A stretch of DNA of 64,000 nt, from assembly GCA_963810775.1 (NCBI GenBank), contig CAWEOT010000025.1, positions 248,001 to 312,000 of the forward strand, read 5' to 3'. This stretch comes from DATBVX01 sp963810775. Lineage in GTDB: Bacteria > Pseudomonadota > Gammaproteobacteria > Steroidobacterales > Steroidobacteraceae. Within the stretch, counting starts at the first letter, position 1. Each line of letters begins with the position of its first letter. Under the pieces are notes generated by a model. That model was not told where the DNA came from. It did not search any database and was given only the letters and a program-made list of their open reading frames with translations. The position numbers and the translations under genes are program-made. Positions 50,811 to 60,398 of the stretch are shown here, in pieces.

Positions 50811-52373
50811 TCACCATGAGTAGCGTACGCGATAGCGCACCACTGCCTCGCCATCCTTGGCGATCGTGACTGGAAAGTGGATCGTGCGCGCGTCCTCTTT
50901 CTCGTAGGTATGGCTGCTCGACTTGATCTGCCAATTGGTCCAGCGGTAGAGGTTTTCCTTCACGATCGCATCGACCGCTTCCTTCTTATGGTTGCGCACC
51001 TTGACCTCGATCTCCTCCTCCATCCACTTGGCGGTGGTATTGACGCTGAAATCCACCTGCCTGCGCTCACCGACGACATCGAAAGCTGAGCCGAGCTTCA
51101 CCAGTACCTTCTCATCTTTCGGGGTGTGGTCGATCACATCCTCCCCGATGAACTCCAGCGTACCGTCGGCGTTGTCGGCCTGGGACACGCGGATACGACC
51201 GGCGGGCAGCGGTATGCCGAGACCTACCTTTTCCTCGTTCTTGAATTCCAGATACACGTCAACCTTGCGATTGGACTGATTGCCGAAGTTGCGATCCACC
51301 ATCGGATCGGAATACCAGTAACCAATCGGGCCCTGCCCGTAGTAGACCAGCATCTTGCGCGCCGGCACGCGATGCGCGACGTCAAAAAGTTCGATCTGTT
51401 TCGTGGAGTTGTCGGGCAGCGTGGTGCGCCGGCCCAATGTGTAGAGATGAAATTCGAAGAACGCCTTTTCATCGAAGCCGGCAGCTTCGTCCGCAGCGAC
51501 TGCACTCATCATCTCGCGAGAGCGCTTTGCCATCGGCATCGCTGGCGGCTCGGCGCGATGGACATCACCGGCGATCAGTTTGAGCTTCGCATCCGGATAG
51601 CCCGCCCCTGATTGGTTGAGAATGCTGACCCAGGCACCGACATCGAGCAGGCCGGAATTGGCGTCGCTCCCTTCGCTGAAGGTGAGGTTGTAATCAGCCC
51701 ACCACGTGATACCCGCGGTCTGATAGGCGACGCGAGCACGATGCTCCCCGCCGCGTTTGGCCGCGATATTCCATTCGAGCGTGGGTCGCGTGATCAAGCC
51801 GCCTGGGAGTTCCGGAAAGCGGATGTTGCTGTAGTCGCGCATCGCGTAGATCTGCCCGTCGGTGCCCCTCAGCACCAGGCCGTCGACGGCACTCAACAAC
51901 GTTCCCGACAATGTGGTGAGCTGGTTGCCGACCACCCGCTCGAGCGTCAGGGGCTTGTCTATGTATTTCATCAACAGCTTTTGCGTGCTCACGAGATCGA
52001 ACTGAAAATTCTGCTCGAGAACGCGCGTATTGGTCGGATCTGTCAGCGAGGTGAACTGCACGGTCGTGGGATCAATGAGCGCGGCGACGTCGACAAAACG
52101 CACATCGCTGCGCCCAGCGGTCAAGCTCACAGAACGCTCGTGGCGAACCACGGCATAGCCGGGTATCGCCCCGGCACCAGGCATCGCCATTCCCTGTACG
52201 GGGCGATAAAGCTCCGGCGGAATTGCGCCGGGCTGTGCAGAACTGTAGATCGTGACTGCGGTGTCCTCGCGCTCGGCTGCATTCCCCGCGGGCGTACAGG
52301 CGAGTTGGGTTACGGCGAACGAAGAAGCGAGCAGCGCCGCGCGGGGCAGCGCGCTTCGAGCGGGATGGGACAT
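50811..52373 (-). CDS. DUF4139 domain exported protein
   Basis: This 520-residue protein has an N-terminal signal with a possible lipobox (TQLAC at Cys26). The remainder is beta-rich: SVSLTAGRSDVRFVDVAALI near the N-terminus, WNIAAKRGGEHRARVAYQTA and WWADYNLTF in the middle, and a C-terminal region ending VVRYRVRYSW. This matches DUF4139 proteins, thought to be envelope proteins of unknown function. There are 92 bases to the DUF6491 gene downstream on the same strand. Confidence 0.83.
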   Translation of the reverse strand: MSHPARSALPRAALLASSFAVTQLACTPAGNAAEREDTAVTIYSSAQPGAIPPELYRPVQGMAMPGAGAIPGYAVVRHERSVSLTAGRSDVRFVDVAALIDPTTVQFTSLTDPTNTRVLEQNFQFDLVSTQKLLMKYIDKPLTLERVVGNQLTTLSGTLLSAVDGLVLRGTDGQIYAMRDYSNIRFPELPGGLITRPTLEWNIAAKRGGEHRARVAYQTAGITWWADYNLTFSEGSDANSGLLDVGAWVSILNQSGAGYPDAKLKLIAGDVHRAEPPAMPMAKRSREMMSAVAADEAAGFDEKAFFEFHLYTLGRRTTLPDNSTKQIELFDVAHRVPARKMLVYYGQGPIGYWYSDPMVDRNFGNQSNRKVDVYLEFKNEEKVGLGIPLPAGRIRVSQADNADGTLEFIGEDVIDHTPKDEKVLVKLGSAFDVVGERRQVDFSVNTTAKWMEEEIEVKVRNHKKEAVDAIVKENLYRWTNWQIKSSSHTYEKEDARTIHFPVTIAKDGEAVVRYRVRYSW

Positions 52374-52515
52374 CGATGGGCTCCTGTGCTTTGGGCGTTA
52401 GCAGTGTAAACGCCAACGCCTCTTCGCCGGGTTAGGCGGAACATCGACACACACGCATGCACTGGAATCGCCTCCAGAAGTGTGAGCAAATGCCGCCGCC
52501 TCGAGGGAGAAACGC

Positions 52516-53214
52516 ATGAACCCGGAGTTCATCGAGAAAAACCAGATCGTCGAGCGCTACCTGGCAGGAAAACTCCCTTTCCAGGGCCGGCAGGACTTCG
52601 AGCGCTACTGTAGGGAAAATCCCGATGTCCTCGAGAAAATCCAGCTGGCCGATCGATTGCACGCCGGCATGAGGCTGCTCGAAGCGAGCGGTCGCGCACC
52701 TGGCTGGCAGGAAGCGAAGCCTGTCTGGTGGCAGCGTCGCGAGATCCTATTCGCGTTTCTCGGGTTGGGTATCTGCCTGCTTATCGGGTTGTGGATACTC
52801 GGCGCCTATTACGCCGATCGTGGCAAGCAGATCGCGGTACTGCAGGCAAAGCTCGAGGCGGGACCCCTGCACCCGCCAACCAAGACGCGCTCCATCAGGA
52901 TCCAGCCGGATCGGAACGGCCCATCGGCCCGCCCATCCCTCAGCCTGCAGGTGAAGGAGTTTCCTGATCTCATCGAACTGCGCGTCGACCTTTCCTACAC
53001 CCGCCTGAACGCTTTTCGCTTCACCATCGACAAGCGTAATCAGGCCCGCGCGGGGAGCATCTACAACGTACTCCGGGACTCCAATGGCGATGCTCGGTTC
53101 GCGTTCAACACCTCGGCGTTGACGCCAGGTGACTATGCAGTCGTGATCGAAGGAGTTCCTGCGCGAGGCAACCGCGTGCCTGTAGGCTGGTTTACGGTGC
53201 GTGTGGTGGAATGA
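52516..53214 (+). CDS. single-pass membrane protein of unknown function
   Basis: This 232-residue protein has a cytoplasmic N-terminal ~75 residues whose start (NQIVERYLAGKLPFQGRQDFERYC) resembles the zinc-less anti-sigma-like N-domains. One transmembrane helix follows (~79-98, LFAFLGLGICLLIGLWILGAY), and then a periplasmic beta domain ending VPVGWFTVRVVE. The layout suggests a sensor or anti-sigma role, but no sigma gene is adjacent. GAGGGAG before ATG 52516 supports the start. Confidence 0.75.
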   Translation: MNPEFIEKNQIVERYLAGKLPFQGRQDFERYCRENPDVLEKIQLADRLHAGMRLLEASGRAPGWQEAKPVWWQRREILFAFLGLGICLLIGLWILGAYYADRGKQIAVLQAKLEAGPLHPPTKTRSIRIQPDRNGPSARPSLSLQVKEFPDLIELRVDLSYTRLNAFRFTIDKRNQARAGSIYNVLRDSNGDARFAFNTSALTPGDYAVVIEGVPARGNRVPVGWFTVRVVE

Positions 53215-53217
53215 AAG

Positions 53218-55710
53218 TCACTGGTTCTGCCGCAGTGTCGCGATCGGCGGGTGGTTCACCACCGATCGGGTCGCGAGCGTACCGCTGATGCCTACCAACA
53301 ATACGCCAAGCGCGATGCCGACTGTCCACACCCAGATATCCAGCGAATACTCCAGGTTGAAGAGCCGGGTGGCGATAAAGTAGCCGGCGATGGTCGCGCC
53401 GAGTGCGGCCAGTACTCCCGCCAGCAATCCAAGCGCCGCAAACTCAGCGGCAACTCCTATCAGGACGGTTCGACGGCTCGCACCGAGTGTGCGCAGCATT
53501 GCGCTTTCATAGCGGCGCTCATCGCGCGTCGCCTGGATCGCCGCGAGCAGCACGGTGATGCCAGCCACCAGTGTGAACAGGAAAACGTACTGGACCGCGA
53601 GCGACGCCTTGTCACCCACGTCACGAATCTGCTTGAGCAAGGCATCGATGTCGAAGATCGACACGCTCGGAAACTGCCGTACGAGATCGACTAGCGAGCG
53701 CCGCTGTTCTGGGTTGAGATATACGCTGGTCATGTAGGTGCCTGCCGCCCCGGCGAGCACGCCAGGTGGCAGCACGAGAAAGAAATTCGGCTGAAAGCTA
53801 TCCCATTGAACTTTGCGAACGCTTGCGACCGTCGTTTCGAGTGTTTCGCCGGCGATGTCAAAAGTGAGCCGATCCCCGAGTTTGAGCCCAAGGTCTTCCT
53901 GGTATTCGGTCGCAATCGAGATGAGAGGCTTGCCCTGGTCACGCTCGCTCCACCAGCGGCCCGCGACGATCTTATTGTCTTGCTGCGGCTCTGCAGCCCA
54001 TGTCAGGTTCTGCTCACGTTCTGCAAATCCCTCGCCACGGTCGGTATTGAACTTGAGTTCGCTAATGGCCTTGCCATTGATTTGCGTAAGGCGCGCGCGA
54101 ATCATCGGGAACATTCGCGGCCGCTCCGCCCCGCGCGCAGCAAAGAAATCCTGCACGGCAGTGCGGTCATCGGGACGGATGTTGACCAGGAACTGGTTGG
54201 GCGCATTTGCGGGCAGACTTGCACGCCAGTCTTCGAGCAAGTCGTTGCGAACCACTGCGAGCAGCAACAACACCATCAGTCCGAGTCCGAACGCCACGAC
54301 CTGCACGATGCTCTCGCGGCCTCGACGCGCAATGTTTGCAAGCCCGTAGCGCCAAGCCACACCCACCGCGCCGCGCAGGCGAGTCAAGCTGCGCACCAGT
54401 AACCAGCCAGCAAGGAGCAATAGCGCGAGAGTCGCGGCCGTCCCTAATGCGACCCACAGTACGAGTTCGAGGTCCTGCACCAGCCAGAACAGCATTGCAA
54501 GTATCGCAGCGACCGCCAGACCGGACGTCAGCCCGTACGTCAGTGGGGGTGGTTCGACGTTGTGTCGCAGGACACGTAGAGGGGGTACGACACGAAGTTG
54601 CAGGAGCGGTGGAAGCGCGAAGCCCGTGAGAACGGCGACTGCCGTCACGAGGCCGAGATACGCGGATTGGATCGCGGGCTGCGGCAGCTCCCCAACAATG
54701 AGATCCTTCAGCAGCCACGCAAGTACCTCCTGTCCGGCATATCCCGCCAGCGTGCCGATCGTGGCGCAGATCAGCGCCAATGCAACCAGTTCCAGCACGC
54801 TGATCGTCAGGATGAAACTCTGGCTGGCACCGAGACACTTCATCAGGGCGACATTGTCGAGGTGGCGGTGCGCATACCGGCGCGCCGCCATGGCGACAGC
54901 TACCGCGGCAAGCAGCACACTGACCAGTCCCGCAAGGTTGAGAAATCGACCGGCACGATCCATCGACGAACGAACCTGCGGGCTCGCCTCCGCGATATCG
55001 AGAAGGCGCTCGCCCGGCTTGCGTGCGCCTTCGAGATAGGCCTTGAACGTCGTGACCTGAGCGCGCGTTCCGGCAAAAAGCGCCAGATACGTGACCCGGC
55101 TTCCCGGCTGGACGAGCTGCGTGGCCGGGATGTCGGCCAGGTTCATGAGGGCATTCGGAGCGAGCTCCGCGAACGTCGAGCCCTGGTCGGGTCGGTAATC
55201 GAGGACGCGCGCGACACGGAGGCTCGCGGCCCCGATGTTGAGGCTGCTGCCAACGGAAGCGTTCAGCGTGGCGAGCAGGCGCGAATCGGCCCAGATTTCG
55301 CCGCGCCCTGGTATGTCCCGTGTCGTATAGGCGCGCTCGAACGGCCGGTCAGCGACGCGTACTGCCCCTCGCAACGGATAATCCGCGTCAACCGCCCGAA
55401 TAGAGGTCAGCTGACTCTTCTCTCCATAAAAGACCACACTCACCAGCGAGAGCGCGCTCGCCGTCCGCAACCCCTGCTTCCTCGCGACCGTTGCATATTG
55501 ATCGTCCATTGGTCGGCTGGATTGCAGCCGCAGATCCGCTGCCAGCACTTGCGCCGCCTGCATCGCCACGGCTTCACCTACGCGGTTGGTGAAGAAACCC
55601 ACGGCAGTGAGCGCCGCGACAGCGACGATTACGGCGAGCAGCAGTACATTGAGCTCGCCCGACTTCCAGTCGCGCACCAGTGTTCGAAGTGCGAAGCGAA
55701 TAGCGCTCAT
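53218..55710 (-). CDS. FtsX-family ABC permease (LolC/YbbP-like)
   Basis: This 830-residue permease has an N-terminal helix, a large periplasmic MacB-type domain, four helices in the middle (~240-400), a second periplasmic domain and three C-terminal helices. This is the two-block layout of E. coli YbbP. Sequence marks are ALIGAS-like joints around AAIQATRDERRYESAMLRTL and the C-terminal GTLATRSVVNHPPIATLR. It pairs with the ATPase gene four bases upstream. The substrate is unknown; lipoprotein or lipid extraction is the family theme. Confidence 0.9.
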   Translation of the reverse strand: MSAIRFALRTLVRDWKSGELNVLLLAVIVAVAALTAVGFFTNRVGEAVAMQAAQVLAADLRLQSSRPMDDQYATVARKQGLRTASALSLVSVVFYGEKSQLTSIRAVDADYPLRGAVRVADRPFERAYTTRDIPGRGEIWADSRLLATLNASVGSSLNIGAASLRVARVLDYRPDQGSTFAELAPNALMNLADIPATQLVQPGSRVTYLALFAGTRAQVTTFKAYLEGARKPGERLLDIAEASPQVRSSMDRAGRFLNLAGLVSVLLAAVAVAMAARRYAHRHLDNVALMKCLGASQSFILTISVLELVALALICATIGTLAGYAGQEVLAWLLKDLIVGELPQPAIQSAYLGLVTAVAVLTGFALPPLLQLRVVPPLRVLRHNVEPPPLTYGLTSGLAVAAILAMLFWLVQDLELVLWVALGTAATLALLLLAGWLLVRSLTRLRGAVGVAWRYGLANIARRGRESIVQVVAFGLGLMVLLLLAVVRNDLLEDWRASLPANAPNQFLVNIRPDDRTAVQDFFAARGAERPRMFPMIRARLTQINGKAISELKFNTDRGEGFAEREQNLTWAAEPQQDNKIVAGRWWSERDQGKPLISIATEYQEDLGLKLGDRLTFDIAGETLETTVASVRKVQWDSFQPNFFLVLPPGVLAGAAGTYMTSVYLNPEQRRSLVDLVRQFPSVSIFDIDALLKQIRDVGDKASLAVQYVFLFTLVAGITVLLAAIQATRDERRYESAMLRTLGASRRTVLIGVAAEFAALGLLAGVLAALGATIAGYFIATRLFNLEYSLDIWVWTVGIALGVLLVGISGTLATRSVVNHPPIATLRQNQ

Positions 55711-55714
55711 GGCG

Positions 55715-56386
55715 TCAGACGATGCGACCCGCGTCCAGGTGGATCACTCGTTGGCAACGAGCTGCGAGCGACTTGTCGTGCGTCACGAGAACCAACGTCG
55801 TGCCAGACGCCGCGTTCAGATCGAAGAGCAGGTCAATCACTCGCTCACCGGTCACGGTGTCCAGATTTCCCGTTGGCTCATCCGCGAAGAGCACGGCAGG
55901 TCGGGTAACAAAAGCTCGTGCTATGGCGACGCGCTGTTGCTCGCCGCCGGAAAGCTGGTTCGGATAGTGGCCCTTGCGAGCGCTGAGGCCGACTTTTTCC
56001 AGAACCTCCAGAGCAGCACCGCGGGCGTCTTTGCGCCCGGCGAGCTCGAGAGGGAGCATTACGTTTTCGATTGCTGTCAAAGATGGTACGAGATGAAAGG
56101 CCTGAAATACGAAGCCGACATGCTGCGCTCGAAGCGCCGCGCGCCCGTCTTCATCGAGGCGGGTGAGTTCAGCGCCGTTCAACCAGATCCTGCCACCGCT
56201 CGGTTCATCGAGTCCGGCCAGCAGTGCCAGCAACGTTGACTTGCCGGCACCGGATGCTCCTACGACTGCGACTGACTCGCCGGCGACAATGCTCAGGTTG
56301 ATGCTGCTCAGGATGGTCAGTGGACCTTCCGGGCTGCTAACCTGCTTATCGACTTCTTCGGCTCTGAGAACGGACTGTTTGCTCAT
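55715..56386 (-). CDS. LolD/YbbA-like ABC ATPase
   Basis: This 223-residue ATPase has Walker A GASGAGKSTLL (~42-52), signature LSGGEQQRVAIARAF (~144-158), Walker B VLFADEPTGNLD and the H-loop VTHDKSLA. It powers the permease encoded downstream. Its ATG (56386-56384) shares two bases with the ATG of the divergent esterase gene, so neither gene has a private leader. The same neighbours (ybbA-tesA, with ybbP) occur in E. coli. Confidence 0.92.
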   Translation of the reverse strand: MSKQSVLRAEEVDKQVSSPEGPLTILSSINLSIVAGESVAVVGASGAGKSTLLALLAGLDEPSGGRIWLNGAELTRLDEDGRAALRAQHVGFVFQAFHLVPSLTAIENVMLPLELAGRKDARGAALEVLEKVGLSARKGHYPNQLSGGEQQRVAIARAFVTRPAVLFADEPTGNLDTVTGERVIDLLFDLNAASGTTLVLVTHDKSLAARCQRVIHLDAGRIV

Positions 56387-57008
56387 GCTTCGGGGCTTGC
56401 GACTTGGATTGCTGCTTGCCGCGCTGTACTTCGCCGCAAGCTACGCCGCGCCAACACCCAACATCCTGGTATTCGGCGACAGCATCAGCGCCGCGTACGG
56501 CATGCGCGTCGAGGAAGGCTGGGTGTCTCTGCTACAGAAGAAACTGTCAACACAAGGGTACGGATACCATGTCGTGAATGCCAGTGTGAGTGGCGAGACA
56601 ACCGATGGGGGGCGAGCCCGCCTCGCGCGTGCGCTGGCTGTGCAGCGTCCGGGGATCGTGATTTTGGAGCTCGGTGGCAACGACGGCTTGCGTGGCCTGC
56701 CGTTGGATGAAGTGAGGGCCAACCTCGAAGCCATGATCGACGCCGCCCGCAAGAGCGGCTCACGGGTGCTGCTGCTGGGGATGCGTATTCCACCCAACTA
56801 CGGGGCGACTTACGCCGCAAGGTTCCACGCGATCTATGGCGAACTGGCTGACAAATACCGCCTGCCCTTTGTGCCATTTCTTCTCGACAAGGTCGCCCTC
56901 GATCCTGACATGATTCAGCAGGACGGCCTGCATCCAAACGCCCAGGCGCAGCCCCAGCTCCTGGAGGCGATCTGGCCGGCGCTGCGCCCGATGCTGGCCC
57001 GTTCGTAG
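56385..57008 (+). CDS. tesA: TesA-like SGNH esterase/thioesterase I
   Basis: This 207-residue GDSL hydrolase has a signal peptide (~1-22, cleaved near YAAPT). The SGNH blocks are I GDSISAAYG (nucleophile Ser), II with the Gly in NASVSGETTDGG, III GGNDGLRG, and V DGLHPNAQAQ (Asp and His). It is a periplasmic esterase/lysophospholipase. ATG 56385 is the only start before the signal sequence; a weak CGGA lies ten bases upstream inside the ATPase gene. Confidence 0.92.
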   Translation: MLRGLRLGLLLAALYFAASYAAPTPNILVFGDSISAAYGMRVEEGWVSLLQKKLSTQGYGYHVVNASVSGETTDGGRARLARALAVQRPGIVILELGGNDGLRGLPLDEVRANLEAMIDAARKSGSRVLLLGMRIPPNYGATYAARFHAIYGELADKYRLPFVPFLLDKVALDPDMIQQDGLHPNAQAQPQLLEAIWPALRPMLARS

Positions 57009-57098
57009 CGTTGCCGCCGGCGCGAGGCCGGTGCTATAAGCCACAGGGCGCGTCCCCACGTGGCAGTTGGTGCAGAACGATTCCTTTCGGAGCGCGTC

Positions 57099-58770
57099 GT
57101 GGACAAAATCTGGCTGAAGAGTTATCCGCCCGGTGTGCCGGCGGAAATCGACCCGCGCGAATACAAGTCACTGAAGGAGGTATTCGAGCGGAGCTTCGAG
57201 AAGTATCGCGCGCAGCCGGCGTACATCAACATGGGCACGGCGCTGAGCTACGGCGATCTCGAGACACTGAGCGCTCAATTCGGCGCCTGGCTGCAGCAAC
57301 GAGCGGGGCTCAAGAAGGGCGACCGGCTCGCCTTGATGATGCCCAATCTGCTTCAGTATCCGGTCGCAATCGCCGGCGCATTCCGCGCTGGCGTGACTGT
57401 TGTGAACACCAATCCGCTCTACACGCCACGAGAGCTTCAGCATCAACTCAAGGACTCTGGCGCGACAGCAATTCTGATTCTCGAAAACTTCGCGGCCGTG
57501 CTGCAAGAAGTCATCGCCGCTACCGACCTCAAGCACGTGATACTCACTGGAGTCGGCGACCTGCTCGGTGCCCCGAAATCACTACTCGTGAATTTCGTGG
57601 TGCGGCATGTCCGCAAGCAGGTGCCCGAAGTATGCCCTTCCAGGCGCGGTTCGATTCAATGAAGTATTGCGTGAGGCGCGCGGACTGAAGCTTGCGCCGG
57701 TCGATATTGATCACGAAGACATCGCTTTCCTTCAATACACGGGGGGTACGACCGGCATTTCCAAGGGCGCGATCCTGACGCACCGGAACATGATCGCGAA
57801 CGTTCTACAGTCGCACGCCTGGTTGGCGACGGGAACACCGAAGGAGAACAACGTCGTGATCACGGCATTGCCGCTGTATCACATCTTTTCGCTGACGGCG
57901 AATTGCCTGGTGTTCACGCAGTCGGGCGCCAAGAATATCCTGATTACCAACCCTCGCGACTTTCCCGCGTTCGTCGCCGAGCTAAAGAAGTATCGATTTA
58001 CCTATATCAGCGGCGTGAACACCTTGTTCAACGCACTACTGAACACGCCGGGCTTCGACGAGGTCGACTTCAGCTCACTGGGCGTGACGCTGGGCGGCGG
58101 GATGGCGGTGCAGAAAGCGGTGGCGGACCGCTGGAAGAAAGTCACCGGTCACGTTTTAACTCAGGCCTGGGGCCTGACCGAGACATCGCCAGCAGCGTGC
58201 ATCAATCCGTTTTCAATTCAGGAATTCAACGGCTCGATCGGGCTCCCAATCTCCTCCACCGAGGTTTCGATTCGAGACGATGACGGTAGGGAGCTGGCCT
58301 TGAATGCCGTTGGCGAGATCTGCGTTCGCGGACCGCAGGTAATGCGCGGCTACTGGAATCGACCCGACGAGACCGCGAAGGTAATGCTGCCCGACGACTG
58401 GCTGCGCACGGGCGATGTCGGTCGCATGGACGAAAAAGGCTTCGTGTATATCGAAGATCGCAAGAAGGACATGATTCTCGTGTCTGGCTTCAATGTGTAC
58501 CCCAATGAAGTGGAAAGCGTCGTCGTCACTCACCCGGGTGTCCTGGAGGCGGCCGCGGTAGCGCAGCCCGACGTGCGTGCAGGCGAAGTCGTTGCACTAT
58601 TCGTCGTAAAGCGGGATCCCACCCTCACTGTCGAGGCGCTTGTCGAGCATTGCCGCGCCTCGCTCACCGGATATAAGGTGCCTCGCCACATCTACTTCAG
58701 AAGTGAACTCCCCAAGACCAACGTCGGAAAGATCATGCGACGCACGCTTCGGGATGAGCTGATGCAATGA
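57099..58770 (+). pseudogene. fadD: long-chain acyl-CoA synthetase, interrupted by a one-base frameshift
   Basis: FadD activates fatty acids to acyl-CoA through an acyl-AMP. GTG 57099 (CGGAG upstream) begins VDKIWLKSYPPGVPAEIDPR. The frame runs to VRHVRKQVP and then fails. The rest (YALPGAVRFNEVLREARG, the AMP-binding loop YTGGTTGISKGA, the FACS motif NGWLRTGDVGRMDEKGF-like DWLRTGDVG, and GKIMRRTLRDEL) continues one frame over. Removing one base between 57624 and 57630 gives 556 residues, the E. coli FadD length. Real lesion or indel error. Confidence 0.88.
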
Positions 58771-58782
58771 TAGCTGTGGGAG

Positions 58783-59607
58783 TCACACGGGGAAGTTCTC
58801 TTCCGCCCGTAGCTCCTTATGAACAAAGACCGTAACGCTGAGTTTGGGTTTGCGCGTACCGCGCCTAATTAGGTAACCGCGCGGTGGATTGGACAGTTGA
58901 TCATCTATGCTCTGGAGGAAGGTTAGGCCCTGTGCTTCAATCCGATGCAAGAGTGTTGACATTAGTCGCTCATCTACACTCCGATTCGAGGTCGACGAAA
59001 CAAATAACTTCGCTTTGGAGTGTTCCGCATTGTGGCAAAGTGTGTGAAGCAGAGCCCTAACCCTTGTACCGACGGCGCTCAATTCACGATAGTCATATCT
59101 AGGCACTGTGGTCCGTCGCCGAGGGATACGAACGCGTCCATTCTCAAGAATGCGGACGGCAGCACTCGCAATGAGTTCATCCAACATTGCGCGAGCGGGG
59201 ATATCACCGCTGTAGCGTTTCACCAGCTCCTGAAATGAGCCGCGGCGACCCTTTATTGTAAGCGCGCGTGGTCGCCCCCCTCTTGTTAGAAAGTCTGGAT
59301 CACTAGTCCAACCCTTCAAGACGCGATCGGCTCGGTGCAGATGCCACGCTCGTCGCTTTGCTCTTCGAACGCGATTAAGCACGTGAGCAACTTCTGCTCT
59401 GGTGAGCCCCGTTACTATCGCTACTCGCGATCGGCTAATCCTCCCAGTTGTGTGCACCATCTGTCGAGCGGCGGTTCGTACAAAGACCTCCTTCGCTAGC
59501 TCAGTAAAATCTGCCGCACTAATGCCGAGTCGTATGAGAGTTGCGATTAGTGGAGGGAGCAGGCGCTCGCAAGCGGCGATAGCACTATCACGCGTTCTGG
59601 ATGCCAT
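58783..59607 (-). CDS. DUF6502 family protein, copy 1
   Basis: This 274-residue protein matches DUF6502. An N-terminal helical block (~12-45, LLPPLIATLIRLGISAADF ... EVFVRTAA) is followed by a helix-turn-helix-like segment RISRSRVAIVTGLTRAEV (~55-72), RVLKGWTSDPDF, the hallmark SFQELVKRYSGDIPARAMLDEL (~125-146) and a variable C-terminal half ending KPKLSVTVFVHKE. It looks like a DNA-binding regulator but no function is published that I know. Lower GC than its neighbours. First of three paralogues here; convergent with fadD. Confidence 0.82.
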   Translation of the reverse strand: MASRTRDSAIAACERLLPPLIATLIRLGISAADFTELAKEVFVRTAARQMVHTTGRISRSRVAIVTGLTRAEVAHVLNRVRRAKRRAWHLHRADRVLKGWTSDPDFLTRGGRPRALTIKGRRGSFQELVKRYSGDIPARAMLDELIASAAVRILENGRVRIPRRRTTVPRYDYRELSAVGTRVRALLHTLCHNAEHSKAKLFVSSTSNRSVDERLMSTLLHRIEAQGLTFLQSIDDQLSNPPRGYLIRRGTRKPKLSVTVFVHKELRAEENFPV

Positions 59608-59618
59608 GCTTCTACTAG

Positions 59619-60398
59619 CTACCGCAACGACTCGTTGATGACGTACATTCCCACGCCAAGTCGCACCTTCTTACTCGATCGCCCGATGCGCCTTGGGCGG
59701 TGTCTGTAAAGCCAATCATCCATGCCTTCAAGGAACTGCTGCCCGCGCTCCCGAATGTAACGGTTGAATTGCGGCGCGATTCGAGCGTCCGAGTCGCGCT
59801 TGTGTGCCATTCGTTGGAACAAGCCCTGTCCGAGGCGGGGGTTTCGTAGGAAATTGAACTCGTGCGTCCTAAGAAAATCGATCGTCATCGTCGCAAAGAG
59901 CTCTAGATCAAATGCGTCATCCGCGCGCATTGGATAGAAGCGTGCTAGCAACCTAACTTGTCCTTTCCTATTGACATGCACGAGACCTCGTTTATCGAGC
60001 AACCGTAGGGTGTTCGCCGCAGACGATTTGCTAGAAACTGCTCTGACTAAAGCCGCAAAGCTAGGTCTACTGCCTCGTAGTCTTAGGAGCATCGGCACAC
60101 CGCCATCAAGGTAGGCTGGATCCGTGGTCCATCGGGCGATCAATTGTTCGAGGCGCCCATCCGGTGGAAGCGGCGCCAAACGCTTGGCATGGGCTTGCGC
60201 CGGAAGGCTTCGAATTGCTTGCGTACAAATCCGTGTCAATTCCTGCTCTGATAACCCTGCTGCAATCAGGACATGGAGCAATGGCCTAAGCATTCTTCGA
60301 GCGCAGCGTCTAGCTTTCACCGAAGATCGCATGTCGCGTCGCGACACTCTTGTAGCCTGGCCCAGCACGGCAGGCGCTTTTGTTTGAGGCACTGGCAC
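59619..60398 (-). CDS. DUF6502 family protein, copy 2, lacking the helix-turn-helix
   Basis: This 259-residue paralogue aligns at ARRMLRPLLHVLIAAGLSEQEL (N-terminal block), LIARWTTDPAYLDGG and SFAALVRAVSS, and at its end GMDDWLYRHRPRR ... VRLGVGMYVINE. The SRvaivTGLtRxEV segment of copies 1 and 3 is absent, and the SGDxPARAxLDEL core is degenerate (SSKSSAANTLRLL). It may act by pairing with its paralogues rather than binding DNA. GTG 60398 or 60392 is the start; AAGGGG lies just upstream. There are eleven bases to copy 1. Confidence 0.72.
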   Translation of the reverse strand: MPVPQTKAPAVLGQATRVSRRDMRSSVKARRCARRMLRPLLHVLIAAGLSEQELTRICTQAIRSLPAQAHAKRLAPLPPDGRLEQLIARWTTDPAYLDGGVPMLLRLRGSRPSFAALVRAVSSKSSAANTLRLLDKRGLVHVNRKGQVRLLARFYPMRADDAFDLELFATMTIDFLRTHEFNFLRNPRLGQGLFQRMAHKRDSDARIAPQFNRYIRERGQQFLEGMDDWLYRHRPRRIGRSSKKVRLGVGMYVINESLR

